48,954 nt of DNA from Dimargaris cristalligena (lineage: Eukaryota; Kickxellomycota; Dimargaritomycetes; Dimargaritales; Dimargaritaceae). The first letter of the stretch is position 1. The number at the start of each line of letters is the position of its first letter. Under the pieces are notes generated by a model that was not told the origin of the DNA, did not search any database, and worked only from the letters and a program-made list of their open reading frames with translations. This document shows, in pieces, positions 20,490 to 32,912 of this stretch. Where the stretch lies: assembly GCA_027576995.1 (NCBI GenBank), contig JANBQC010000164.1, positions 1 to 48,954 of the forward strand. The letters run 5' to 3'. The translations under genes and the position numbers were made by a program.

Positions 20490-21791
20490 CAGTCTGACCC
20501 AAAAGTTTTGTCCCTGGGGCTGTAAAATCAGTTTCACATACACCATCTATTAATATGAAACATTTTTAAATAGGTAAATAAAAACTCTATTATGTGGGAA
20601 AATTTGAAAGCTCTAGCATTTTTAGTTTTTTTACTATAATTTTTCTCCTAAGTTAACTTTTCTTCCCTTATTATATATTCAAGATTCAAAATTCAATTGA
20701 ATATTAGGCTCTGTTATAAGCTTAGAAAAAGTACCAACGAGGCCCTGGAGATAATCCAAAATATCCATGGGAATGGTGCTGTGACTCTTAGGACTATTTT
20801 CCATTGGTTTGCAAGCTTTAAAGAAGGTTGGGAAGAGATTGAGGATAACTCCCTTTCAGGATACCCAAAGGAAGGGTGTAGCAAGCAATACATCTAAATA
20901 GTCACTGATATCCTGAAAACCAACTGGTGGATAACCACCCAATTGCTCGAGGATATTACTGGAATACCTAGGTCTACTATTAATAGGATTCTGGTCAAGG
21001 ATTTACGTCTGAAAAAGATCTGCACCCAGTTTGTCCCCCACCAGCCAACTAATGACTAAATAATGTCCCAAGTGAACTACAGCTTAGATATACAGAAAAT
21101 GGGTAAAAATAACTGAAACTTTACCAGAAGTATTGTTGCTAGTAATGGGACTCGGTGCTTCTAATATGAGCCATTAATGAAATATGACAGCTCTGAGTGG
21201 GTAGGTACTGAAGATCCAAGATTAAAGAAGTTGCACCTTCAGCTGAGCTAAACCAAGACTTTGTTTACTGTTTTATTTAACTCCAAGGGGACCACCCACT
21301 AGGAATTCACTCCCCAAGGTCAAACAGTCACTGGTCATTACTACCTGGGAGTCTTAACATGCCTACTGGCAAGGGTCAACCATGTAAGGCTAGAGTACAA
21401 GTAAGGATCCTGGAGTCTCCTCCATAATAATGTACCTATACACAAGTATAAAATTATCTGGGCATATTTGGCTAAAAGAGGTATAGTAGTACTTGACCAC
21501 CCACTGCATTCACCTGATCTAGCCCCAGCTGCCTTCTGGCTATTCCCAAAACTTAGGCTGGCTATGAAAGGGGAGTATTATAGCTCTATATAGGACATCC
21601 AAGACACTATGACTGACATCCCAAAGGGCATCTTGAAGGATGGGTTTCCAAGCTGCTTCCACTCATTGTTTAGGTGATTCCAGAAGTGTGTTAATGAAAA
21701 AGGATTTTATTTTGAATTAACACAAAAAATGTAAAAATCTTAAACCGTTTTCATTTTAGAGCACTAGTGATATAACTTATGGGTCAGACGG
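20490..21791 (+). mobile_element. Degenerate mariner-family DNA transposon, about 1.3 kb, with terminal inverted repeats
   Basis: The ends are imperfect inverted repeats of about 23-25 bp. The left end is CAGTCTGACCCAAAAGTTTT (20,490-20,509). The right end (21,769-21,791) reads CCGTCTGACCCATAAGTTAT on the complement. The span of about 1,302 bp is typical of mariner elements. Inside is a plus-strand transposase remnant (see 20,690-21,720). The element is strongly CpG-poor. A related terminus occurs at 48,851-48,879. Confidence 0.85.
20690..21720 (+). pseudogene. Mariner transposase remnant
   Basis: Recognisable in order. First comes the N-terminal helix-turn-helix part (with LRKSTNEALEIIQ and WFASFKEGWEEIED, 20,720-20,860). 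Next is the second DNA-binding part (TTQLLEDITGIPRSTINRIL, around 20,940-20,995, then KFVP-like FVPH). The C-terminal catalytic part follows, with LDHPLHSPDLAPAAFW around 21,495-21,545. There are several in-frame stops and frame breaks. The second catalytic aspartate region, normally HDNAPAH, reads as HNNVPTH (about 21,427-21,447), and the first aspartate motif is not intact. It cannot encode an active enzyme. Confidence 0.8.
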
Positions 21792-22640
21792 TGTAAGCTA
21801 AGGAACTTATATACCAAAACTTGGCTAAAATACTTATATGCTCGGACAACACTGTGGAGTTGTCCTAAAAGGAATGCTTAAGAGATCTGCCAGTGTCTGG
21901 AAAACGCTGATGGAAACATAGCAGTCTTTGGATGAATACCTGGGTGTGAAGGATGTGGGATACACCACACGTAACCGGGGGATAAACTAGTAGGGCATCG
22001 TGGCAAGGGATGTTGCTACGGGAAGGCACTTTTGCCTAGTAAGATCTAATGTAGGCGAGTTGCGCGGAAGGGTCTCAATCCTATTAGGGTGGATTAGCCA
22101 GCGCGACACCTAATATAAGAAACTTTGTTTTGCTTTATGACTGGGTTGATAATGTCCCGTGCATGTACATTTTCGACTCAAGGCACTCCGGGTTTCGCCT
22201 ATTGATGGCTTTATTGAATCTGTGATCAGCGAGTTGATATTGTAGATGTCCAGTACTATACGATTAAAATCGGAACCCATTTTAGATTAGGTTTGATACC
22301 TGGTTACATTCATTCTGACACCGTTTCCCGGTCTATATAAAACGGTATAATGGTAAGATATGATTTGGGGTCGCCTGTGGTTGCCCACCTATTTTACCAA
22401 ACGGCAATCAGTATCGCTATACATAACTAGCCGAGTGGTTTTTAATATCACCCACACACGCCTCCCTTTCTTCGGAACAACTCGGTGACTTATAGTATTG
22501 ACTAAAATGGAGGAGTCAAGTAGATAATGCGGGCCACCCCGATCTACTAACATCCCTGGATATTGTTTAGAAATGAATTTATAAAATATTTTGGGGAAAA
22601 CTTTGTTTAATTAGGCCAGGGGGTCCAAAACCCATTTTGG
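21792..22640. other. Intergenic stretch, no gene seen
   Basis: Lies between the mariner element and the 3' end of GPI7. CpG content recovers to the right of about 21,840. No ORF or RNA gene is recognised. Confidence 0.5.
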
Positions 22641-25565
22641 TTACAAATACTTTTGGTTTACCCCAAATGCAAGACCTACTAACAGGGGGACCACCAGTGC
22701 CATATGGGCCGTCCAGGCAATCTGGTAGAGATATTTAGGAGAGAATACAGACCAAATAAAAAGGTGACGACGCTGTATGAACACCACTAAAGACAATAGT
22801 GCGAGGACTGCACTATGAAACAGTTGGTAACATTGGATGATGTTCCAGGGCGTTGCATCGAGTGTTTGCTCAGCTTTAACGGATACTGGCAAGGGGTGGC
22901 GATGGACAAGGTCCGCAGGAACGGTTGGGGTCGGTGCATTGCGGCGGATGGCGGAACCTTCGGCTAGGCTCACGGCCACAATGGCACCGTACAACGACCA
23001 GAAGAGGGGACCAGCCCAATTGGATACAAACGTCAATAGGCCTACCCAAATAACCTGGTAGGCCGCTACACCCGTGTAGGCGAAACCTAAATCTACGGTA
23101 GCCAGGGAATTTGAATACCCAAAACAATAAAATGAAGTCACGGTAGCGACCAGGTGAAGTACCACTGGGGAAAGGTGCGGGATAGGCGAACAGGTGCCAC
23201 TAGAAGACAGCGGCATCCGATTACTAGACGGGCCGAAAGGGGAGCGTCCCATATAGCGGACGAACGCATGATTAAGACGGGCCAGGGTATGAAATATTAA
23301 AAAGAGGGCAGCGTTATGGTTGCGGTTAAGTAGAATAAATACAATTGAGGACGCATTAAGTAATCCCCACAGTGGTCCGGATGGGTCAACATTGGAATTG
23401 GCTGTCGACGTGGCTGATGACAGCCCTGGCACAGTTAGGCACCCTAACACCACCGCCGAGATAATCCATATACAGTAGATGACCCGCGGGGCAGTTTGGA
23501 TCGGATCAAAAAGGGCAACCCTGGACAAGACCTGCCATGGTAGCCCGCCGAATAAATAGGTATGTTCGGGACCGGCGAGGGACACCTTATGGATTATTAC
23601 TAGAGCAGCCATATACAGCGTCCCTCCGCCCAAGCCTGATTTAATCCAACGACTACAGGGCAGCCGGGCAACCGTGTTCCACTGGAGTCCCGTAATGGCC
23701 AACAGTGCTATTACCAAAAGGCCCCATGATAAGGCAGTCCCATCGGGCTGAAGAAGAAGCGTCCGAAAATCCACCATATCCCGCAGTTGCATACCGGCGT
23801 TATTCCACTGTTGGGCTATGCGCCACAGTACCATTTGGAAGATAACGTTCAGGGCCAGTTTACCCACAGGGACAGGTGGTTTTTGGGAGACGCCGGCCCG
23901 GCGAACGAGTAAGAAGACCTGGAAACCCAACAGGGTGCTAGTCCACCAATACCAATAATACTGCTCGTCTTCGATAAAACTGGTGCCAAAGAGGGTTATC
24001 ACATAGGTTACGATCATGGCGAGGACCAGACCACGGGGTAACCAGAGGGCGGAGTTAGACGGATTTGTAAATAGACCCCCCTGAATCCCGTACAGTGCTA
24101 AGGCAAGGATTGCAGCTGCAAACTGGAGGCCAAGTCCCACCAGCATACTCGGTATATGATAATTACTGAACGAATGGGACAGAGACTCGCTGGTATAATC
24201 CACCAATGTTCGGTAGTGATGATGGGCCTTCATAATGTAGGCCGGATCGGGGACTAGTGAACCGTCTGAGGAAGTTGGTAAGTCGGCCTGGTCAGCGAAG
24301 TGCCGGGCCATGCTATAATGGCACTGGACCTTGGTAAACGAAATCTCACCCACCTCAATGATATGCGCACAATCGGGATCAAGAGTAACCCAATGTTCGT
24401 CCCTGGTCTGGAAATCCGGATACATGAGTTGAACCAAATCGATCATTTGGTCTGCCTGCTGGCGGAGAGCCAGAAGCTGGTCGGCTAAACTCAAGCGGTG
24501 GAGAAACTGTGGAATTATACGGCCCAAACTGTTGCGTGGGATCGGGACGCCCAAAGCGATACTTAGGGTAGGGACCAAATCGATTTGCCGAATCACCCCT
24601 TGGATAGGCAATATGTCCGTCTGGTCGTAATGGGTTAGGGCATTGGCTGACAAGTCTAATGGCTCATTTGAAAGGGGCTGGTCATGAAAGGCGGAGCTGA
24701 GGAACACCATCCCAGGGGAAGTTTCCCTGACCGAATTGCCCCCGTGATTACCTGCATCACTCATTCCGTGGTCGCCTAAAACCACCAGTAGACTGGGTTT
24801 GGCCGTGGGATTGCGCGCCAGTTGGGCCCGGTCCTGCACTAGGAGGCGGTCGTAAATGGTCTGAACTACCTGATCCATCTCCCGCTGCTTGGGGGCCATC
24901 ATTGGACTATTCGGGCCTTCTAAATGACCAATATGGTCCAGGCCCAGGTAGTGAAGGATGAGCACATCCCAGTCCGCTTGCTCCATTTCGCGGTGGATAT
25001 GGCGGGTGACATTGTGATCCACCTCCGTAGTATCCGAAACAAAAAACGAAGTAGTCCCTTCGTGGCGGGAAAAGGTTTGGGGGAACAGGCGGAGCCACGT
25101 ATCATCGCCATAGAACACCAGCGACTTTTGCCCTGCGTGTTTTAGCTGATGCAACAAATTGTCTTGGTTCACTAGGGTAGCTGACGCGTCGTTTTCCGCA
25201 ATATTGAGCACCGCGTCAAGGAAATTAGGGGTCGACCCAGTGGTGAGGGCCTTTAGGCAGGGCATGGTAACGGTAGGCGGGCTAGCCCGAGCCACGTAAG
25301 CCAGGGCCTGTCCAGAGCGTATCAGGTTCTGGGTGAAGGGCATATGGGACCGCTGGGGAGCTAGGACGAAATCGTACCGGAGGGCATCGACGACCATCAC
25401 AACTAGGCGGCCGAATGAGGCAGCGGGGGCGGGAGGGGCATCCGGACGAAATTGCGCAAAGCCCGGTAGAATCTGTTTGTACGGAAAGAAGCCCTTGGCG
25501 AACCAGTAGAGCCCGGCCAACTCTAGGGCCAGACAAAGGACGAAATAGACTAGGGGGCGGGCCAT
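22641..25565 (-). CDS. GPI7: GPI ethanolamine phosphate transferase 2 (GPI7/LAS21/PIG-G), 974 aa
   Basis: Adds an ethanolamine phosphate side branch to the second mannose of the GPI anchor in the ER membrane. A single N-terminal membrane anchor (about 5-25) is followed by a lumenal alkaline-phosphatase-like catalytic domain. Visible residues include the metal-site Asp in VVDALRYDF (Asp60), the nucleophile region ASPPTVTMP (94-102), YGDDTWLRLFP (152-162), TSFFVSDTTEVDHNVTRH (172-189), LDHIGH (209-214) and GDHGMS (264-269). From about 460 to 970 there are many membrane segments. The motif FYGD-x-TW and the sequence around LHYLGLDHIGH-x-GPNSP point to the PIG-G branch rather than PIG-N or PIG-O. 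The length is usual for the family and there is no intron. The TAA stop lies 850 bp from the mariner element. It shares strand with XPF upstream, with a 705-bp gap. Confidence 0.92.
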   Translation of the reverse strand: MARPLVYFVLCLALELAGLYWFAKGFFPYKQILPGFAQFRPDAPPAPAASFGRLVVMVVDALRYDFVLAPQRSHMPFTQNLIRSGQALAYVARASPPTVTMPCLKALTTGSTPNFLDAVLNIAENDASATLVNQDNLLHQLKHAGQKSLVFYGDDTWLRLFPQTFSRHEGTTSFFVSDTTEVDHNVTRHIHREMEQADWDVLILHYLGLDHIGHLEGPNSPMMAPKQREMDQVVQTIYDRLLVQDRAQLARNPTAKPSLLVVLGDHGMSDAGNHGGNSVRETSPGMVFLSSAFHDQPLSNEPLDLSANALTHYDQTDILPIQGVIRQIDLVPTLSIALGVPIPRNSLGRIIPQFLHRLSLADQLLALRQQADQMIDLVQLMYPDFQTRDEHWVTLDPDCAHIIEVGEISFTKVQCHYSMARHFADQADLPTSSDGSLVPDPAYIMKAHHHYRTLVDYTSESLSHSFSNYHIPSMLVGLGLQFAAAILALALYGIQGGLFTNPSNSALWLPRGLVLAMIVTYVITLFGTSFIEDEQYYWYWWTSTLLGFQVFLLVRRAGVSQKPPVPVGKLALNVIFQMVLWRIAQQWNNAGMQLRDMVDFRTLLLQPDGTALSWGLLVIALLAITGLQWNTVARLPCSRWIKSGLGGGTLYMAALVIIHKVSLAGPEHTYLFGGLPWQVLSRVALFDPIQTAPRVIYCIWIISAVVLGCLTVPGLSSATSTANSNVDPSGPLWGLLNASSIVFILLNRNHNAALFLIFHTLARLNHAFVRYMGRSPFGPSSNRMPLSSSGTCSPIPHLSPVVLHLVATVTSFYCFGYSNSLATVDLGFAYTGVAAYQVIWVGLLTFVSNWAGPLFWSLYGAIVAVSLAEGSAIRRNAPTPTVPADLVHRHPLPVSVKAEQTLDATPWNIIQCYQLFHSAVLALLSLVVFIQRRHLFIWSVFSPKYLYQIAWTAHMALVVPLLVGLAFGVNQKYL

Positions 25566-26270
25566 GTGTAAAGAAGAGCATAGGGAGTGGCGAACATCGA
25601 AGGGGCTCGCCGGTGAGAGTTAGGTAAATGAACGGAATGAACTATAGGAATCCCCATTGGAGCATCTCTTTAAAGTAAATGGAGTTACGTGTAGTATGGC
25701 CAACTTTAGGCCAAACTTCAATGGATGGCTGTTATTGAACCCCCCCCCTCCCCCCTTCAACGTGCCAGTAGTACCAGTGTCGGATAAAGTGCGTGTGGAG
25801 GAAGCGTGTTTTAAGAACATTTCACGCCCGAAGAGCCCATCTTTCAAAAATAAATCACAGGGGATATTAAATTATACAATCATTTCTATTATATGCTACA
25901 GTTTCGAGCATTCACCGTTAAGAGGCCCATAAATGGCAGTGGAAATTAGCAAGATAATGGAACATTAGAATTCGATGGCATATTGTATTCCACTCAGAGT
26001 TATTTGTGTTTGATTATCACAACTCACTGGGGTATCAAGGCGAAATTTCCTGATCCTTGCCTGTCAAAAGTAAAGGCCAATTACATCGAAAGGTCGGGGC
26101 CAGTTTGAATTCCATAATAGGCGGATATGGGCTGTCTGTTCTATCCAGGACAGGACAATGCCTTTAATTACATAACCTATAGCCAACATATTCAAAATGG
26201 CTAATAATCAATACATACTAGAAAAGTAATAGAATGATTCCCAACACAGCTATGGGGGATATCAACCGGA
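25566..26270. other. Intergenic region between GPI7 and XPF
   Basis: Holds the GPI7 promoter and the 3' region of the XPF gene. A poly-C tract (25,741-25,757) lies 175 bp upstream of the GPI7 start. There is no gene. Confidence 0.5.
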
Positions 26271-29233
26271 TTAGCGGTGCTGCTTACGATGTAAGAAATC
26301 GTGCAGCCGTTGACCAGGTAAATTGCCAATCAGGGTCTTCAACCTCGCCAGAGACAGGTCGCACAACTCCGCAATATTCTTCACTTCGTTAATAATGAGG
26401 TGATGATTGGCCGATGTAACCCCGGGCATACTACGCAGCATATCCTGGGGAGTCATATTATGGACCGCATTAATCTCGGTTTCTGAATGGGAGCCAAGGC
26501 GCATAGCCAGGTTCATGTCGGGCTCCTCCTGGTTCCCTTTTAAATCCTGGAACATTTCAGCCGTGGCGCGTGGACTCGATGACCACAGCAACTGGAGTGT
26601 AGGAAAAGCCAGGGTCAGCATCACCAATTTCGACGAGATGTCACTCAGCACGATATCAGACTTGAGATCCCCAAGTGCCTGGAGCGAAAAGGAACCACCC
26701 TCTTCGAATTCAATGAGAAGAACGGGGGTGGTGTAATACTGCGCCATGCTTTCCGCCTGACTGTAAAGGCGGCCTGAGCTGAATGAACTGATCAGATCGG
26801 GTATACTCTTCCGTTCAACACACACCGTGGGGCTGAGCACATAATCGCCCACAATTAAGGTGCAAGGCTTTAGCGTAAAACCCTCCAAGTGCAGAACGGA
26901 CGGCAGGGCACTGCGGAATTCACGCACGTCCACCACAATCTGCGGTCGGGCGGTCCCAAAGGTAAGCCTACCTCCCCCCGCAATGCGGGTGTTCAAGTTC
27001 TTGAGGAGGGTCAGCTCGTGTTGGTAGTCTAGCGGATCCTGGCTGGCGTAGGCATCCAGGGGAATAACCATGACGGATCGTTCGTGTATTAATTTTTCAA
27101 ATGCGTCCTTCTCCCGGCGCACGTTGGTGAGGTATAGTTGCTCCTCGACGGAATTCTCGTAGACCATGAAGTAAACCCGCAATGGAATTTGGGGGTGGGT
27201 GACTTTGAATAGCTGTTTGGGGTTGGGTGTTATTAAGGGGGTAAATCAGCGGAAATATACATAAGCGACCATTAAAATCCCGGGAATGAGAACACATACT
27301 GATGAAGGTCAAAGCGGCGTAAATTGAACGATAGAGCTCAAATAGAAAAAAAAGCTATATTAGTCAAGTCAGCCTCACATACCTCAATTTGCCGGACAAA
27401 CATGGGGCTAGGATCGTACATAATGATGTAGTGCGGCTTGAGATCATTAAGCATGGCCATATCGGCCTCTCCCTGGTAAGTCCGGAATAAAACCATTTCC
27501 TGGGGATCTAATACACCAAAACATTCCATAAAATCGGCCTCATCCAAATCCGCGAGTGATTCGGGGGGAATAGTGGCTCGCTCTTGGTCACGGCTAGTGG
27601 CAGCACTGCCCGGTTCGGTGGCTTCGGATGGACGGCTGGTGAAGAAATTCTCAAGGGCCGTCTCCGTATCGGGCAAGACCGGGGCGGCGGAGGACCTGGC
27701 TGAACCGCCGGCCCGGTAGGATTGACCTCCAGCTGCCCCTCCCCGAACCCGCCTCCGCTTATTGCCCGGTTGGGCCGCCCGAGTGGGGGAAGGGGGTTTA
27801 GATGGGGCAGCAGCGGAGGGAGGTATGGCGACGGATGTTATGCTGTTGACCCGATATTTCCAACGGAAATAGTGCCTGAGCAAGTCTGTTAGGAAAGCTG
27901 GTCGCGTAGGGTGGTCTTCGGAATCCGGCTGTATTTCCACTCTGTTATGGAGGGTCCCCAAGTATTGCTGGAGTTGCTGGCCGGTGCGTTGAGTGCTGAC
28001 CATAACTAGAATGGACCCGGGCGGTGAATCGCTGCCATTGTCATCGGCGGATTCGGATCGGGCCTGGCGAAAGGCGTAAACCTCATCCAGCGTATCCCGC
28101 AAGAGGGCCCACTTGGGCTGCTCCTCTAGAACCGGCTGAATATTAGGTGGCAGCCCAATGTCAGCCAAGCTCTGCTGTAGCGCGGGTGGTAGATTAAATT
28201 CCCGTCGGTATACACGATCCCGGGCGAACCGGAACAGTAGGTCACCCGCATCCGTCATAATCCAGGGCGACTGGATACCCCCGCTACGGCCGGCCGCATT
28301 GTTGGCGGCTAGCAGGGTTTCGAGGTACTCGTAGAAGGTGACACAGTCATAGCTAGCCAAGAATCCAATGAGGCGCCGCAGTTGGGAGATGTCCGCAACC
28401 AGCCGCTTGGTGCGCGCACTGATGCGGTGCCACAGGGGGTCCAGTTGCCGCCGGAGGACACCGTCGAAAGACTTTACCAGCGAGTTTTCGAGGTTTATTT
28501 CATCCAGATCGACTAATTTATGAAACCGCCGGAGCTCCGCCACACACGCCCGCATGCAGTCCATCACGGCCAGCTGGATTTCCTGCATGGACGGAGCGAG
28601 GGGTTGCCGCAATTCCACCACTGCCCCCGTGGTCTGGGGCCCATCCAAGTCCGCTCCAACAGCGACGTGGAAGCGCGGCCATAGGAAAGCCCGCCGCAGT
28701 TTCAGGGCCTTCAGCGCCCGTTCGAGGGGCGAAAAGCCCTGGGCAAAGGCCTCGGGGGAGTCCGAGAAAGCCTTGATGAAGGCCCGCTGGTTGCGTTCGC
28801 GCAAAAGACGTAAAATAAAGGCTTCGGACGAGGAAGCGGCCGCGGCTTGGGTGGCCACTTGGTGGGCGTGGTTCACCACCACTCCGGTTACCAACTCCGT
28901 GGGTAACCGACCGGCCAGCATGTCGACCACCAGAATCCGCGAGGTGATGGAAAAGAGGCCCCCGCGGTGGTACAGCTGAACCCGTTCCTGACTACCGATG
29001 TCATTCTTCAGAATGCGAAACTGGTCCCGCGTAACGCCTTGGCGGGCTAGGGCGTCCCGTAGTCGGGCCTCTTCGTCCGGTGGAGTGTTTAATAGAAGGA
29101 CTAGGTTACGAGTATCCGCATGGGCTAGTAGGAACTGCTGGAGAATGGCGGTCAGGCCCAACCCTTTGCCGAGAATGAGCAGTCCATCCTCGTCCTTGAG
29201 CTCCGTCAGAATTTGTCTTTGGAATTCAAGCAT
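26271..29233 (-). CDS. DNA repair endonuclease XPF/Rad1 (Rad16) catalytic subunit, 930 aa, two exons
   Basis: Catalytic subunit of the XPF-ERCC1 (yeast Rad1-Rad10) nuclease, which makes the 5' incision in nucleotide-excision repair and cuts recombination intermediates. The start (29,233) is MLEFQRQIL, where the family begins; the upstream in-frame residues are not family-like. Exon 1 is 29,233-27,383 and exon 2 is 27,212-26,271. The 170-bp intron has a GTATGT donor and a CAG acceptor; the join is in phase 0 and gives FVRQIE-LFKV, as expected. Exon 1 covers the disabled SF2 helicase-like domain (GKGLGLTAIL replaces a proper Walker A). Exon 2 has the nuclease motif GDYVLS (739-744) and VERKSIPD (749-756, the ERKxxxD active site, intact), then tandem helix-hairpin-helix segments around MTPQDMLRSMPGV. 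TAA stop. Confidence 0.93.
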
Positions 29234-30120
29234 CGTGGTTAGGAGGCAATGGTCACAATTCGGTTCAGCCCAAATGATATATAAAGATAAAGATAAAAAC
29301 AACAAGGCCCATTGACCTATACTGACGAATGCAAGCTGTAGAATTCCTTCTACAAACTCGTTATGTTTTAACTGAAGGGAAATACTTTTCCCGCATAAAT
29401 ACCGCTCTCCCCGAAGTAGAATGTAAGTATTTTAGTGAGAAAATATGGCTCTTATCTTTCTTCTCCTTTTATTCATTCCTACCGACCGACCTCATTTAGT
29501 TTTTATTTTTTTTCCAGTCAAAATTGTCTCTCTGCCGTGTTCTTTATACAAGGATATGGTGCCTTTTCGGTACATGTTGACCGCTTACTTGTCCATTGGG
29601 CGATATATGTAACATCAAGGAATATCAAAACATAGACGGCATCTATTAACGATAATAGTGCCCTAAGATCGTTAGATCAGGGATAATTGGCTTAATCTGG
29701 ATTGTGTAGAGGTGGGGCCAGTGCAGTACGAAGCGTGAATGACAAATCGTGTACTAGAGAATACTGTACCAACGGCTAGAAGAAAGAGTTTCGGACAATG
29801 GACTTGGTCTCAGTATCTATATCAACCAAATTATCCCGGCCATACAAGATGTTTGGCCCGCAACAGTGGTGCATTTCGTGGTATGGCTCAACATTGAAGC
29901 ACTTAACCAGCCTATCCACCAATACACTATAGAGTACTACCAGTACAGTTAGATTAACTATGGTACATACTATGGGCAGTAGCACATCCCAATTATGCAG
30001 TAGTTCTATATTTAAGTCAAAGTGATGAACTGAATGGTGCTAAACCCAGAGAAAAATACATGTGAATTGGTGTAATACTACATACCTGTTGGCCCTTCTA
30101 ATCTGACCTAATCCGGCTGG
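29234..30120. other. Upstream region of XPF and a diverged repeat
   Basis: No gene is seen. About 29,430-29,660 resembles 37,140-37,350, sharing ACTTGTCCATTG and TATC/TATT-AACGATAAT blocks. It may be an old dispersed repeat of about 200 bp. Confidence 0.4.
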
Positions 30121-30385
30121 ATGATTGCCTACTATATCAGGCCTTATAGCACCATATTAAACTCCCCATGGTCACCCCTGGTACTATGGGGCCATCATTT
30201 ATCTTATACCCACTCCCTGGTTGGACTTCCTGGCATTCACACTAATTACTCTACTGTCAATCCAAGGACTCTTCCAGTTCCCATGAGAGTCTTCTGGATA
30301 CAAGGACCACCCGGCTAGCCTACTTATTGATACCTTAGTTATGTAGTCCTTTCCCTTGGGGGCCTCCCTTTAGAGTTGTTCCCCA

Positions 30386-30675
30386 TATATATATAACTGG
30401 TCCCAATGGGGCCCAGTTAGGTTCAGCAGCTTATTCCTACCCCCCAGTTTACCCCAATAAACTCACTATATACACTCATTCCCTTATACTGACCAGTAAG
30501 TGTGCACTGCTGCACATCCCTTGTATAGTTGCCCCATGTGCATTTATTTGGTTAGTATTGCCCTGTCCCTAATACTAGTAGCCCACTTGGCCAAGTCTAA
30601 GCCCTGCCTACCATTAGAAGCCTACCCCCAGGGCTCTTGATGGATTAAGAGTAGATAACCCAGGCAACAATACCA
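30386..30675 (+). repeat. LTR-like dispersed repeat, copy A
   Basis: Matches the complement of 48,625-48,850 over its first part (TATAACT...CCCAGTTA, CAATAAA...CTATATACACTCA, CAGTAAGTGTGC and AGCCCACTTGGC blocks). It matches 1-85 and 32,940-33,045 over its second part. Most CG positions seen in copy 1-85 are TG or CA here. Confidence 0.7.
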
Positions 30676-32834
30676 AATAGCCATTTTTTGTGAGAATATC
30701 ACAAACTCATTGACATGTAACTTAATTTTCCTGGCATAAGTGCTGGATAAAATATGGATTGTCCCTGGGCTATGTGGCACAGATAGATGACACGCCTACT
30801 TTCTGCCCACCCCAAGCTAGTAATGGACTAATTGAGGAAATCACTTAGCCTCACTTTTATAGATAAGTAAACACCCCCTGCCCCCATTCCAAACCTATTG
30901 TTTTTTGGTTGGCCTTCCTGTCTGTTGTAATCCATTACTCCAGCATCAGCAATGTACTACAACAAACTCCTGGTTGACTATTCTGCTCTTCCATTAAAAG
31001 ACTAGCATCAATGGTTTCATCATAGAGACTTTGTTGTATACCATTAGTCATTTTGATTGACTACCCCCCTCTTTTCCTTGGTGTGAACCTGGCTGCCACT
31101 ATGTTTCCCCTTGGTGATATTATTGCATCATTAGTTGCTGCCCCTTTAGCGACCACCAATTCAACAGTAAACCCTACTCATCATAACACAATTGGTCACT
31201 TAAAATTTTACTGGGCAGATGATGTATCAAAACTACCTGCTCTAGTGAGTGAAAAGGTTTTAAACCATTTAGAAGTCTCAGCCTGTTCCTAGTGGACCCT
31301 CTGTGTTGCATGGGACTGACATTTTCAATGCTCCAATTGTTTTTGAAAAGATAGGTGTTCTCTTTCAATTCACCAAATTTATGCATTTTGGTTGATAAGT
31401 TTTATCATTCTAGACCAAACATACTCTATTGACTGATACCAGTATGTGCAATCCTATGGTCTTTTCTAAACATCAATTTATCTAAATCTACTGGTTTATT
31501 TTCTAATATATCTTTATGCCAAATAATAATACCAAGAATAATGGCCCCCCTTCCCACCTATCAATTTAGACAAAGTCATTTATGAATTAGTGTGAAGGAG
31601 ATCCAGCAAGAATAAGTTCAAGCCTACTCAGGCTGAAGTATTGACAAACAAGTGGCTGGTCTATGTCCCAATGGGGACTACTAACATGGTTTAGGAAGCT
31701 ATAGCTAGAATGGGATATTGTTGCTGAACTAGTAGTTTGGTTGAATCAACCAAATCTGGGACATCATCAAATGGTACTTCAGATATCAATTGTGCCAACT
31801 TTAAACAGATACTTAACACTCCACTGACTAGCCACATTCAATAGAAATATGTTAACCTAAGCTAAGTTCCACCAAGTGATTCCCCCACTTGCATTTATCC
31901 ATCACCCAGACGGCAGATATGGTGGTCATATGACCACTTGCCATGATTGTGTCACCCATCCTCTGCCCTTCAGACAAATCTCAAATAACCCTACAGATTG
32001 GCTATAACCCACTGAATTTCGGGTCAGTAATAAAGATCTGTAAAGTATTTGGAATTACTGATTGTCATGCTCTATGTTATGAACCTTGATAATAATGCAG
32101 AACATGGTACTTGGGTACCTATACTGGGAGGGTGACACTGACCAGTGCAATGCCTTAATATGCCCATGGATCAAATGGGGTCCATCTGCTCATTTGGGGG
32201 GCCATCACTGTCTTGCCCACATTGGGATTGCCCAACAGGACACCCTCTTTGCCAAGCCCATTAACCAGCACTGGTTCAAGTGTAGGACTCCCTAGTTCAA
32301 TTAGGACTAGGTGAAAAAGAACACTCTCTAGCTCATGTTTTTCAAATGTTAATGTGCAATTGGCTTTATCAATAGTATTGATACTAACTTTGACCTTATG
32401 TTGGAGCATGTGTAAAGAACTGAACTTAAATCCTTGAAAACTGAACTTTATTTGAAAAGATAGATAATAAAAAGGGAAAGTTGATGATAAACTTACTGTT
32501 CCAAGAGGTAGCAGTAAGGGGGAGTATTTATACTTGAAAGAGGAAGCCTAAATGAAAAGATAGATGAATAATAGAGAAAGGGAGAGAAGGTCCCAGAATA
32601 TTGGATGACTAAGCAAAGGGAAAGGGAAGGGAGTTCCCAGATAATCATATTAGTCATCACAAAGGATAGGTAATACTCGGGTAACCGATAAATTCAATGT
32701 GAAACATTAGAAGGGATAAAAAGAAAGGGAGAAAGCTATTGTTAGCTATTCTTTGAACAGGGGTGAAGTTAGGCCAGGGATAGTGTGAATGCAGGGGTAT
32801 CATCTAGTCAGGGGCAGGGGCTCATTCACTCATC

Positions 32835-32912
32835 AGGGGCGTACTTCTGATAAGTGCAAAAAATAGATAAAAAATAAAAGTAGGTAAAAAATGTGGTAAG
32901 TTCACTACAGCC
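32835..32912 (-). repeat. Terminal fragment of a second mariner-like/AT-rich element
   Basis: The sequence from CAGGGGCGTACTTC through GTGGTAAGTTCA is a near-exact inverted match of 48,880-48,954. At the other site the same sequence directly adjoins a mariner-type terminus, so this looks like a truncated subterminal piece of that element. It here adjoins copy C of the LTR-like repeat. Confidence 0.65.

Noticed and set aside
32155..32409. Minus-strand ORF with a P-loop-like GNPNVGKT
   Set aside because: It lies in a CpG-depleted, stop-rich repeat zone. There is no other NTPase motif, and the match is short enough to be chance.
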